Below the pieces are notes generated by a model. That model had not been told where the DNA came from. It worked only from the letters and a program-made list of their open reading frames with translations, and did no database searches. 64,000 bases of DNA from contig JAZLER010000003.1 of assembly GCA_045615345.1 (NCBI GenBank), positions 58,802 to 122,801 on the forward strand, given 5' to 3'. The first letter of the stretch is position 1. Each line of letters begins with the position of its first letter. The translations under genes were made by a program, and so were the position numbers. Positions 34,247 through 41,660 of the stretch are shown here, one piece after another. The stretch comes from Fumia sp045615345. GTDB lineage: Bacteria > Bacillota > Clostridia > Oscillospirales > Ruminococcaceae.

Positions 34247-35869
34247 CTAAAGTGTCGGTTCCAGGGGAGCTACGGTTACTTCAAGCAAAAACGGACCTTT
34301 TGAGGACAAAAGTTCTTTGATACCGGTATCGATATCATCGTTTTTGCTGATACGCATGGTTTTGATACCATAGGCCTCTGCAAGTTTTACAAAATCGGGA
34401 CTTCCGTCAAGGAAAACAGCCGAAAGGTTGTTATCATAATGTTTATACTGAAGCTCCCGTACCATTCCAAGACGATTGTTGCACATAACAACAATCTTTA
34501 CAGGAACATCGTGCTGGCAGAGTGTTGCAAGCTCCATAAACGACATCTGGAATGAGCCGTCACCGCAGATGGCGATAACTTCGCGGTTTGGTTTTGCAAG
34601 TTTTGCACCCATCGCGGCAGGTACCGAATAACCCATTGTACCCATACCGCCTGAAGTTAAAAATCTTCCCTCGGGGAAAGCAAAACCATTGGCAGACCAG
34701 ATCTGGTTCTGTCCGACATCGGCAACCAGAACGCTCTTCTTAGGAGCTTTTTCCGAAAGCTTTTTAACAAAAAGTTTGGGATTTACCGAAGCTTCACGGT
34801 CAGAAAAATCATATTCTGTTGAAGATCGTACGCTGTTAAGCTCGTCTATCCATTTTCCACAGTCTACCGAATCGAATTCTTCACAAAGCTGTTTTAAAAT
34901 AAGCTTAACATCGCCTACAACGGGGATGGTTGCTTCAACATTTTTGCCGATTTCAGCAGGGTCTATATCAATATGGATAACAGTTTTTCTTTTGGAAATA
35001 CTATCGGGGTTAGGAACCGAACGGTCACCGATACGGGTTCCAACCAGAATAAGTACATCGGAACGGGAAATAGCGTAGTTTGCGCATTTTACGCCATGCA
35101 TACCGATCATTCCGTAGTCAAGCGGATAATCAGCGGGAATTGCGCTGATACCCATCATAGTATGAACAAGAGGCACTCCTGTCCTTTCAGCGAAGCTCAA
35201 AAGTTCTTTTTTGGCTCTTGCTCCGAAAGCACCGCCGCCGACACAGATGAGAGGGCGTTTAGCTTTCATAACCGCATCTTTTGCACGGCGGATCTGTCCT
35301 ATATGGCCTTTCGTACTTGGTTTATAAGAACGGATATGTATCTCTTTCGGATAAGAGAAATTAATAAGCGCTTTCTGAATATCAACAGGGATATCAATGA
35401 GCACCGGACCAGGACGGCCTGAACCAGCAATAAAAAATGCTTCCTTAAATATACGGCCAATCTGTGAGGGGTCCTTTATAAGGTAACTGTGTTTGATAAA
35501 AGGTTCAACAGAACCTGTAATGTCAACTTCCTGGAAAACATCTCGTCCTAAAAGTTCTGATGAAACCTGACCGGTAATAACAACCATCGGGATGGAGTCC
35601 ATATAGGCGGTGGAAATACCGGTGATAAGATTTGTCGCACCAGGGCCTGAAGTAACAACACAGACGCCGGGTTTACCCGTCATACGGGCATAGCCGTTTG
35701 CCGCATGTCCTGCATTCTGTTCGGTGCGGACCAGGATATGTCTTATATCCGATTTTGTCAACGCATCAAAAAAAGGACAAATAGTAGCTCCGGGGTAGCC
35801 GAAGACGGTTTTGACACCTTCTTGTTCTAAACATCTGATAATAGCTTCGCTGACACTGATCACGCCCAA
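34247..35869 (-). CDS. ilvB: Acetolactate synthase large (catalytic) subunit
   Basis: A thiamine-diphosphate enzyme of 540 residues that condenses pyruvate with itself or with 2-oxobutyrate. It starts GVISVSEAIIRCLEQEGV, has FGYPGATICPFFDAL, the activating glutamate in RTEQNAGHAANGYAR, the TPP-binding GDGSFQM and NNRLGMVRELQ in the C-terminal domain. The frame begins with TTG at 35869; a GTG at 35863 gives better spacing (10 bases) from GGGAGG and could be the real start. The leader is short, with no T-box or attenuator seen. Confidence 0.95.
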   Translation of the reverse strand: MGVISVSEAIIRCLEQEGVKTVFGYPGATICPFFDALTKSDIRHILVRTEQNAGHAANGYARMTGKPGVCVVTSGPGATNLITGISTAYMDSIPMVVITGQVSSELLGRDVFQEVDITGSVEPFIKHSYLIKDPSQIGRIFKEAFFIAGSGRPGPVLIDIPVDIQKALINFSYPKEIHIRSYKPSTKGHIGQIRRAKDAVMKAKRPLICVGGGAFGARAKKELLSFAERTGVPLVHTMMGISAIPADYPLDYGMIGMHGVKCANYAISRSDVLILVGTRIGDRSVPNPDSISKRKTVIHIDIDPAEIGKNVEATIPVVGDVKLILKQLCEEFDSVDCGKWIDELNSVRSSTEYDFSDREASVNPKLFVKKLSEKAPKKSVLVADVGQNQIWSANGFAFPEGRFLTSGGMGTMGYSVPAAMGAKLAKPNREVIAICGDGSFQMSFMELATLCQHDVPVKIVVMCNNRLGMVRELQYKHYDNNLSAVFLDGSPDFVKLAEAYGIKTMRISKNDDIDTGIKELLSSKGPFLLEVTVAPLEPTL

Positions 35870-35908
35870 AACACCTCCCTGAGTAAAAATAAAAGTTGAT
35901 TACTTTAC

Positions 35909-35938
35909 ATTATATCTCTATTTATGGTGTTAAGTCAA
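35909..35938 (-). promoter_or_regulatory. Promoter of ilvBHC
   Basis: Minus-strand TTGACT (complement of 35933-35938), 18 bases, TATAAT (complement of 35909-35914). It leaves roughly 35 bases before the coding region. Confidence 0.8.
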
Positions 35939-36243
35939 GAGAAAAACACGAAAAAATAGGTTTAATTATTTAATACGTTAAAGTAAACAATCAGAGGCCC
36001 ATTTTTTGTTGATAAGTTGTGTTTTTCGTCCAAAAAACAATAAAAATGAAAAAATCCAATATTTTATGTCGTAAAAAAGGCTCTGATTTTCAAGAAAAAT
36101 GTTAAAAACTCTGTGGAAAAAGTGGAATATTCGCCTGTTTTAACGGGTTTTTCACGGAAAAATAAGTTAAAAGATTTAACAAAATAAAAATTTTCAACCA
36201 CGAAAAGTTTCACTTTTTTGAAAAAATATGTGAAAATTCGAGC
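35939..36243. other. AT-rich intergenic stretch between divergent units
   Basis: About 300 bases with no convincing coding frame, RNA gene or terminator. It lies between the ilvB promoter and the DUF177-rpmF promoters. It contains several CTGTGGAAAAAG and TGTGAAAA type strings but no cluster of clear DnaA boxes. Confidence 0.5.
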
Positions 36244-36272
36244 TTTACATTTTTGTGAATATTTGCTATGAT
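36244..36272 (+). promoter_or_regulatory. Distal promoter candidate for the DUF177-rpmF unit
   Basis: TTTACA at 36244-36249, 17 bases, TATGAT at 36267-36272. It lies 124 bases upstream of the coding region and is less certain than the proximal promoter. Confidence 0.45.
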
Positions 36273-36337
36273 ATGTGTGAAAAGGCTTTTTGTTTTCTAA
36301 ATAAATGCAAAAAGTTTGGAAAATCGGGACAAAACTG

Positions 36338-36367
36338 TTGACAAACGGATTTGTTTTGTAATATAAT
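36338..36367 (+). promoter_or_regulatory. Proximal promoter of the DUF177-rpmF unit
   Basis: TTGACA at 36338-36343, 18 bases, TATAAT at 36362-36367, 29 bases before the ATG. Confidence 0.82.
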
Positions 36368-36395
36368 TATCGTTGTGGCATTATGAGGTGTCGAA

Positions 36396-36887
36396 ATGAG
36401 AATAGACTTAAGACAACTTTTCGATATTGTCGGAGAGGTAAAGAACATTGACTTATCCCTTGATTTTTCCGAAGAGGAATATAATGGGGAGTATCCTTTT
36501 ATAACTCCTGTGAGGGTTGTGGGGCAAATTGAAAATAAGGCTCAAGTGGTACGGCTTTTTTTCAGTGTGAAATTTGCGCTCAGACTTCATTGTGACCGTT
36601 GTATGGACGAGTTTGAAAGGAATTATGAGTTTTCTTCCGAACACATACTTGTGAAGGAACTCAATACCGATAATGACGATTATGTTGTTTGTGAGGACAG
36701 TATGCTTGATATGGAGGAAACTGTCCGTGCCGACTTGTTTTTAGAGCTTCCCAACAAGGTGCTCTGCAAGGAGGAGTGTAAAGGTCTTTGCTCACAGTGC
36801 GGCAAAAACTTAAATTTCGATAGCTGTGAATGCGAGAAAAAATCAGTTGACCCAAGGCTTGCTGTTTTGGGGGAACTGCTCAAATAG
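36396..36887 (+). CDS. DUF177 (YceD-like) protein, 23S rRNA accumulation partner of rpmF
   Basis: A 163-residue protein of the YceD/DUF177 family. The CDRCMDEF stretch and the cysteine cluster CKEECKGLCSQCGKNL-CEC near the C-terminus match the family's metal-binding ending. The family is strongly coupled to rpmF, which follows 23 bases downstream. In plants and bacteria it is linked to 23S rRNA accumulation; the molecular role is not defined. Confidence 0.88.
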   Translation: MRIDLRQLFDIVGEVKNIDLSLDFSEEEYNGEYPFITPVRVVGQIENKAQVVRLFFSVKFALRLHCDRCMDEFERNYEFSSEHILVKELNTDNDDYVVCEDSMLDMEETVRADLFLELPNKVLCKEECKGLCSQCGKNLNFDSCECEKKSVDPRLAVLGELLK

Positions 36888-36910
36888 GAATATTTTAAGG
36901 AGGTGCCAAT

Positions 36911-37093
36911 ATGGCAGTACCAAAGAGAAAAGTCTCTCCCGCAAGAAGAGATAAAAGACGTTCTAATGTATGGAAGCTCGAAACACCCGCTCTTTCCAAA
37001 TGCACACAGTGCGGCGAACTCAAAGCACCGCATAAAGTTTGCGGAAACTGTGGCTATTACAAAGGTGTAGAGGTCGTTAAAAAAGAAGCGTAA
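36911..37093 (+). CDS. rpmF: 50S ribosomal protein L32
   Basis: A 60-residue ribosomal protein starting MAVPKRKVSPARRDKRRSN with two zinc-ribbon CxxC pairs (CTQC and CGNC). Strong ribosome binding site TAAGGAGG. Follows DUF177 and ends before a terminator. Confidence 0.98.
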   Translation: MAVPKRKVSPARRDKRRSNVWKLETPALSKCTQCGELKAPHKVCGNCGYYKGVEVVKKEA

Positions 37094-37125
37094 GCTTTGA
37101 CCGGTTTTAATAGTTTAAAGGGCAG

Positions 37126-37158
37126 CCCGATAAGCTTTCGACTTATCGGGTTTTCTTT
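37126..37158 (+). terminator. Terminator after rpmF
   Basis: Arms CCCGATAAG and CTTATCGGG around CTTTCGA, followed by TTTTCTTTCTTT. Confidence 0.88.
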
Positions 37159-37161
37159 CTT

Positions 37162-37237
37162 TAGGCGTAACCGACACCGCTGAAAAAGCCGAATTTCCAG
37201 CAATTTAAGGCAGGTTCGGATTTGTCGGTTACGCCTA
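37162..37237 (+). promoter_or_regulatory. Long inverted repeat before the radical SAM gene
   Basis: A perfect 15-base pair TAGGCGTAACCGACA at 37162-37176 and TGTCGGTTACGCCTA at 37223-37237 encloses 46 bases that contain a smaller CCGAA/TTCGG pair. It lies just after the rpmF terminator and 28 bases before the ATG of the next gene. It has no T-run, so it is not an ordinary terminator. It may be a structured leader, a mini-repeat or a protein-binding site. Confidence 0.55.
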
Positions 37238-37265
37238 AACAATCAGTCAGAAAAGAGGTGGAAAA

Positions 37266-38573
37266 ATGAGTGTTGTAATTTCGGGTGTCGAAAGGAAAAG
37301 TCCCGCGGATAAAGCAGGTATCAAAGCAGGTGAAACCCTTGTTTCGATAAACAAAAACGAAATAGTTGATGTTCTTGATTACAGATTTTATATGATGGAG
37401 AAAAAACTTTCTGTAGCTGTTTTGTCCAAGGAGGGAAAAGCGCGCACTGTTATTGTAAAGAAAAAAGATGAGTACGATGATCCGGGGCTTTTGTTTGATA
37501 CCTATCTTATGGACAAGCAACGCTCATGCAGAAACAACTGTATTTTCTGCTTCATTGACCAGATGCCCAAAGGTATGAGGGAAACTTTGTATTTTAAAGA
37601 CGATGATGCGAGAATGAGTTTTCTTTACGGAAACTATATCACTCTCACAAATCTTTCGGAGCATGATATAAAAAGAACTATTGATATGAAAATTTCACCG
37701 ATAAATGTGTCGGTGCATACCACAAACCCTGAACTCCGATGTAAAATGATGAATAACCGCTTTGCAGGCGATGCCCTCAAAACCTTATGGCGCTTTGCCG
37801 AAGCGGGGATTTCGCTTAATACCCAGCTTGTTTTATGTCCCGGCATAAATGACGGGGAGGAGCTCAAAAGAAGTCTGGAAGATTTAAAAACACTCGGCGA
37901 TGCACTTTTGACGGTTTCCTGTGTGCCCGTGGGGCTTACAAAGTTCAGGGAAGGCCTTTTTGAGATAAACCCTTACACCAAAGAACAGGCTGCAGCTACC
38001 ATTGATATTATTGACGAGTACGCAGAAAAACAGTTTGAAGAAACAGGTGACAGGGTATTTTACGCCGCGGATGAGTTTTATATAAAAGCCGAAAGGGAAA
38101 TCCCCGATGCCGAGTTTTATGGCGAATTCAATCAGCTTGAAAACGGTGTCGGCGTGATAGCACTTCAGCGTCAGCAGTTCATCGAAGCGCTTGAAGATTT
38201 TGATTCTGATGAAAAGATAAGAAATCTTACAATTGCAACAGGCGAAGCAGCTGCACCTTTTATTACAAAACTTATTGACGAAGCGGGGAAAAAATGGCAT
38301 AATTTAAATTGTAAGGTAATTGCTGTAAAAAATGAATTTTTCGGAGAAAATATTACCGTTTCGGGACTTGTGACCGGATACGACCTTATAAATCAGGTTA
38401 AAGGGAAAATAACGGGGGATACTCTTTTAATTCCCACCGAAATGTTAAGACATCAGGGCGATTTGTTTTTGGACGATGTATCGCTTAAAGAAGCAGAGAA
38501 AACTTTAGGTGTAAAGATAGTTCCTGTTTGCGCTGACGGATATGAACTGCTTTGTACCATTCTTAATGCATAG
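37266..38573 (+). CDS. Radical SAM protein with PDZ-like and DUF512 domains
   Basis: A 435-residue protein. An N-terminal PDZ-like segment (SVVISGVERKSPADKAGIKAGE) is followed by a radical SAM core with the cluster motif CRNNCIFC (CxxxCxxC, near residues 84-91) and then a DUF512 C-terminal domain. It matches a conserved family of unknown substrate that lies beside der in many Clostridia; here der follows after 14 bases. The reaction is unknown. ATG behind GAGGTGG. Confidence 0.85.
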   Translation: MSVVISGVERKSPADKAGIKAGETLVSINKNEIVDVLDYRFYMMEKKLSVAVLSKEGKARTVIVKKKDEYDDPGLLFDTYLMDKQRSCRNNCIFCFIDQMPKGMRETLYFKDDDARMSFLYGNYITLTNLSEHDIKRTIDMKISPINVSVHTTNPELRCKMMNNRFAGDALKTLWRFAEAGISLNTQLVLCPGINDGEELKRSLEDLKTLGDALLTVSCVPVGLTKFREGLFEINPYTKEQAAATIDIIDEYAEKQFEETGDRVFYAADEFYIKAEREIPDAEFYGEFNQLENGVGVIALQRQQFIEALEDFDSDEKIRNLTIATGEAAAPFITKLIDEAGKKWHNLNCKVIAVKNEFFGENITVSGLVTGYDLINQVKGKITGDTLLIPTEMLRHQGDLFLDDVSLKEAEKTLGVKIVPVCADGYELLCTILNA

Positions 38574-38587
38574 AAAGGAAAAATAAA

Positions 38588-39919
38588 ATGGCAAAACCGA
38601 TAGTTGCTATTGTGGGCAGACCTAATGTTGGTAAATCCACATTGTTTAACAAGCTTATAGGACAGCGCCTTTCGATAGTTGAAGATACTCCCGGTGTTAC
38701 GAGGGACAGGATTTATGCCGAATGTGAATGGCTTGACCGTAGATTTATGGTAGTTGACACAGGCGGTATTGAACCTTACTCTGAGGATGTAATTCTTTCG
38801 CAGATGCGTCGTCAGGCAGAAACTGCAATACAGAGTGCGAGTGTAATAGTGCTTGTTACCGATATCCATACCGGAGTTACCGCTACCGACCAGGAAGTGG
38901 CTTCGATGCTTTTGAAAAGCGGAAAACCTATTGTTTTGTGTGTAAACAAGGTTGACGGCATTGGCGAAACTCCTCCTGAGTTTTATGAGTTTTATAATTT
39001 GGGTCTTGGTGACCCGATTGCGGTTTCCTCAACTCATGGTCACGGAACAGGCGACTTGCTCGATGAGGTGTTAAAGCATCTTCCCGATGAAGATGAAAAC
39101 GAGTACGGCGATGATGTGATTAAAGTTGCGGTAATAGGCAAGCCTAATGTTGGAAAATCTTCCCTCATCAACAGAATAGCGGGCGAGGAAAGAGTTATTG
39201 TTTCGGATATTGCAGGAACAACCCGTGATGCTGTCGATACCGTTATAGAAAATGAAGAAGGTAAATTTGTTTTTATCGATACAGCAGGTATAAGAAGGAA
39301 GTCAAAGGTTTTAGAAAATATTGAAAGATACAGCGTGCTCAGAGCTTATATGGCAGTTGACAGGGCTGACGTCTGCGTTATCGTTATTGATGCAACCGAA
39401 GGCTTTACCGAACAGGACAGCAAGGTTGCAGGATATGCACACGAACAGGGCAAGGCTTGTATTGTAGCGGTAAACAAATGGGATGCCGTTGAAGATAAAA
39501 CCGATAAAACCATGAAAGAGTTTACCGACAAATTAACTGTCGATTTCAGTTTTATGTCCTATGTGCCGTTTTTGTTCATTTCTGCAAAAACAGGTCAGAG
39601 GGTAAATAAACTTTATGAAATGATAAAAGAAGTTGCCGAAAAGAACGCTATCCGTGTTACGACCGGTGCACTTAACGATTTGCTTGCTTATGCGACAGCA
39701 CGAGTTCAGCCCCCGTCCGATAAAGGAAGAAGGCTTAAAATTTATTATATAACCCAGGCGTCCTCGAAACCACCGACATTTGTTGCGTTTGTAAACCGCC
39801 GTGAGCTTTTCCATTTCTCGTATCAGAGATATCTGGAAAATCAGATAAGGGAAACCTTTGATCTGAAGGGAACTCCCGTAAGGTTTATAGTAAGAGAACG
39901 CGACAGAAACGATACTTAA
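38588..39919 (+). CDS. der: Ribosome biogenesis GTPase Der (EngA)
   Basis: A 443-residue protein with two GTPase domains and a KH-like C-terminus. The first P-loop GRPNVGKS is at residues 9-16, with DTGG and NKVD; the second P-loop GKPNVGKS is near residue 184, with DTAGI and NKWD. It acts in assembly of the 50S subunit. The order radical SAM-der-plsY-gpsA is conserved in Firmicutes. Confidence 0.97.
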   Translation: MAKPIVAIVGRPNVGKSTLFNKLIGQRLSIVEDTPGVTRDRIYAECEWLDRRFMVVDTGGIEPYSEDVILSQMRRQAETAIQSASVIVLVTDIHTGVTATDQEVASMLLKSGKPIVLCVNKVDGIGETPPEFYEFYNLGLGDPIAVSSTHGHGTGDLLDEVLKHLPDEDENEYGDDVIKVAVIGKPNVGKSSLINRIAGEERVIVSDIAGTTRDAVDTVIENEEGKFVFIDTAGIRRKSKVLENIERYSVLRAYMAVDRADVCVIVIDATEGFTEQDSKVAGYAHEQGKACIVAVNKWDAVEDKTDKTMKEFTDKLTVDFSFMSYVPFLFISAKTGQRVNKLYEMIKEVAEKNAIRVTTGALNDLLAYATARVQPPSDKGRRLKIYYITQASSKPPTFVAFVNRRELFHFSYQRYLENQIRETFDLKGTPVRFIVRERDRNDT

Positions 39920-39938
39920 TCAAAAGGAAGGTATGAAT

Positions 39939-40586
39939 ATGGAGATTTGGAGAATAGTTTTACCTTTTATTCTGGCAGTAGTATCGGCTTACTTGATAGG
40001 AAGCATAAATTTTGCAATAATTATTTCTAAAGCTTTTGCAAAAAAGGATATCAGGGATTACGGCAGCGGAAATGCAGGTATGACAAATGTACTTCGCACT
40101 TTCGGTAAAGTACCTGCTATCCTGACAACAGTAGGTGACTTCTTTAAGGGAGTCCTTGCAGTATGGCTTGGCAGATACATTATTGTATCTTTGGGAGCGT
40201 ATCTTCCTGAGTATGCCGATTACCTTGTGGCTTTGCCTGCTTTGCTTGGCCACTGTTTCCCGATTTTTCACCATTTTAAGGGAGGTAAGGGAATTCTGGT
40301 ATCAGCAGGTATAATTTTTATGTTGAATCCCTGGATACTTGTTACAATTCTTACAGTATTTCTAATTGTAGTTGCTTTCAGCCGTATGGTTTCACTTGCA
40401 TCTATAAGTGCGGCTACAGCGTTTCCGATTTCTACTTTGATTTTCGGACTTTCTGCCAATTCAGGTAATGTTTTAATTGATACAATTCTTGCGATTTTGA
40501 TGGGTACAATGGTAATCTTTATGCACCGTTCCAATATCGAGAGAATTAAAAACGGTACAGAAAGTAAGCTTTTTGAAAAGAAATAG
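39939..40586 (+). CDS. plsY: Acyl-phosphate:glycerol-3-phosphate acyltransferase
   Basis: PlsY transfers an acyl group from acyl-phosphate to glycerol 3-phosphate, the first step of membrane lipid synthesis. The 215-residue membrane protein has about five membrane segments and the family motifs YLIGSINFAII, GSGNAGMTNVLRTFGK, and GHCFPIFHHFKGGKG. An ATG at 39933 is in frame two codons upstream, but AAGGAAGG is better spaced for 39939. It sits 19 bases after der and directly before gpsA, giving the substrate and acyltransferase genes together. Confidence 0.95.
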   Translation: MEIWRIVLPFILAVVSAYLIGSINFAIIISKAFAKKDIRDYGSGNAGMTNVLRTFGKVPAILTTVGDFFKGVLAVWLGRYIIVSLGAYLPEYADYLVALPALLGHCFPIFHHFKGGKGILVSAGIIFMLNPWILVTILTVFLIVVAFSRMVSLASISAATAFPISTLIFGLSANSGNVLIDTILAILMGTMVIFMHRSNIERIKNGTESKLFEKK

Positions 40587-40595
40587 GAGAAAACT

Positions 40596-41612
40596 ATGGC
40601 TAAGATAACTATTATGGGAACCGGAGGATTTGGCGTTTCTCTGGCAGTTATTTGCCACAGATTCGGACATAATGTAACTCTCTGGGGAAAATTTCCCGAA
40701 GAAATCTCGGAAATACGCAATCACGGGGAACATAAAAGACTTCTCCCGGGTGTTGCAGTTGACAGTAAAATCAATATAACTTCTGACCTTGAAGAAGGAA
40801 AGGGTGCCGATATTATAATTTTAGCGGTTCCTTCTTTTGCAATCCGTGAAACAGCGACAAGGGCAAGAACCATTGTCGGAGAAAAAACGGTTGTAGCATC
40901 GGTTGCGAAAGGACTTGAAGATAAAACTCACAAAAGACTTTCTGAAGTAATCAAAGAAGAAGTTCCCGAAAATCCTGTGGTAATCATTTCGGGACCCTCT
41001 CATGCCGAAGAGATAGCAAGGGGCGTTCCTACTACTGTCGTTGCGGCATCTGATGACCGTGAAAGTGCGGAATATATTCAGGATACTTTGAGCAATAAGA
41101 CCTTGCGTATTTATGTAAGTGATGATATTACGGGTGTAGAACTCGGCGGCGCGTTTAAAAATATTATTGCGGTTTGCGCCGGTATCTGTGATGGGCTGGG
41201 ACTTGGTGACAACACCAAAGCAGCGCTTATGACGAGAGGAATTGCAGAAATAGCAAGACTCGGGAAAACAATGGGTGCACATAACAGCACCTTTGCAGGC
41301 CTTGCCGGAATAGGTGACCTTATCGTTACTTGTACAAGTATGCATTCAAGAAACCGCCGTGCAGGTATTTTAATAGGTCAGGGGCTTTCCCCAAAAGAAG
41401 CTATTGAAAGGGTAGGAATGACTGTTGAAGGCTGTATTGCTACCGAATCAGCTTACAAACTTGCAAAAGAAAATGATGTTTCTATGCCGATAGTAGAAGA
41501 GCTTTACAAAGTTTTATATGAAGATAAGGATATCAAAACAGCACTTGCTGATTTGATGGACCGTCCGCAACGCCACGAAAACGAACAAATCTGGTTAAAC
41601 GGAAATAAATAA
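40596..41612 (+). CDS. gpsA: Glycerol-3-phosphate dehydrogenase [NAD(P)+]
   Basis: GpsA reduces dihydroxyacetone phosphate to glycerol 3-phosphate for PlsY. The 338-residue protein has the Rossmann motif MGTGGFGVSLA, LAVPSFAIRE, ISGPSHAEE, the catalytic lysine region VELGGAFKNIIAV, and CTSMHSRNRRAG. It follows plsY by 9 bases and ends at a terminator. Confidence 0.97.
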   Translation: MAKITIMGTGGFGVSLAVICHRFGHNVTLWGKFPEEISEIRNHGEHKRLLPGVAVDSKINITSDLEEGKGADIIILAVPSFAIRETATRARTIVGEKTVVASVAKGLEDKTHKRLSEVIKEEVPENPVVIISGPSHAEEIARGVPTTVVAASDDRESAEYIQDTLSNKTLRIYVSDDITGVELGGAFKNIIAVCAGICDGLGLGDNTKAALMTRGIAEIARLGKTMGAHNSTFAGLAGIGDLIVTCTSMHSRNRRAGILIGQGLSPKEAIERVGMTVEGCIATESAYKLAKENDVSMPIVEELYKVLYEDKDIKTALADLMDRPQRHENEQIWLNGNK

Positions 41613-41613
41613 G

Positions 41614-41645
41614 AAAAGCCGAAAGGATTTACCTTTCGGCTTTTT
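41614..41645 (+). terminator. Terminator after gpsA, immediately before comEC
   Basis: Arms AAAAGCCGAAAGG and CCTTTCGGCTTTTT around ATTTA. The next coding region (comEC) starts only 15 bases later. Confidence 0.9.
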
Positions 41646-41660
41646 CAGAAAGGAAATAAG

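Noticed and set aside
34689..35422. Two antisense frames within ilvB (34689-35078 and 34973-35422).
   Set aside because: They are shadows of a strongly conserved gene and lack start signals.
35870..36395. Possible T-box or attenuator before ilvB, or a second replication origin.
   Set aside because: The ilvB leader is only about 35 bases; no T-box core or leucine-rich leader is present. No cluster of DnaA boxes is seen.
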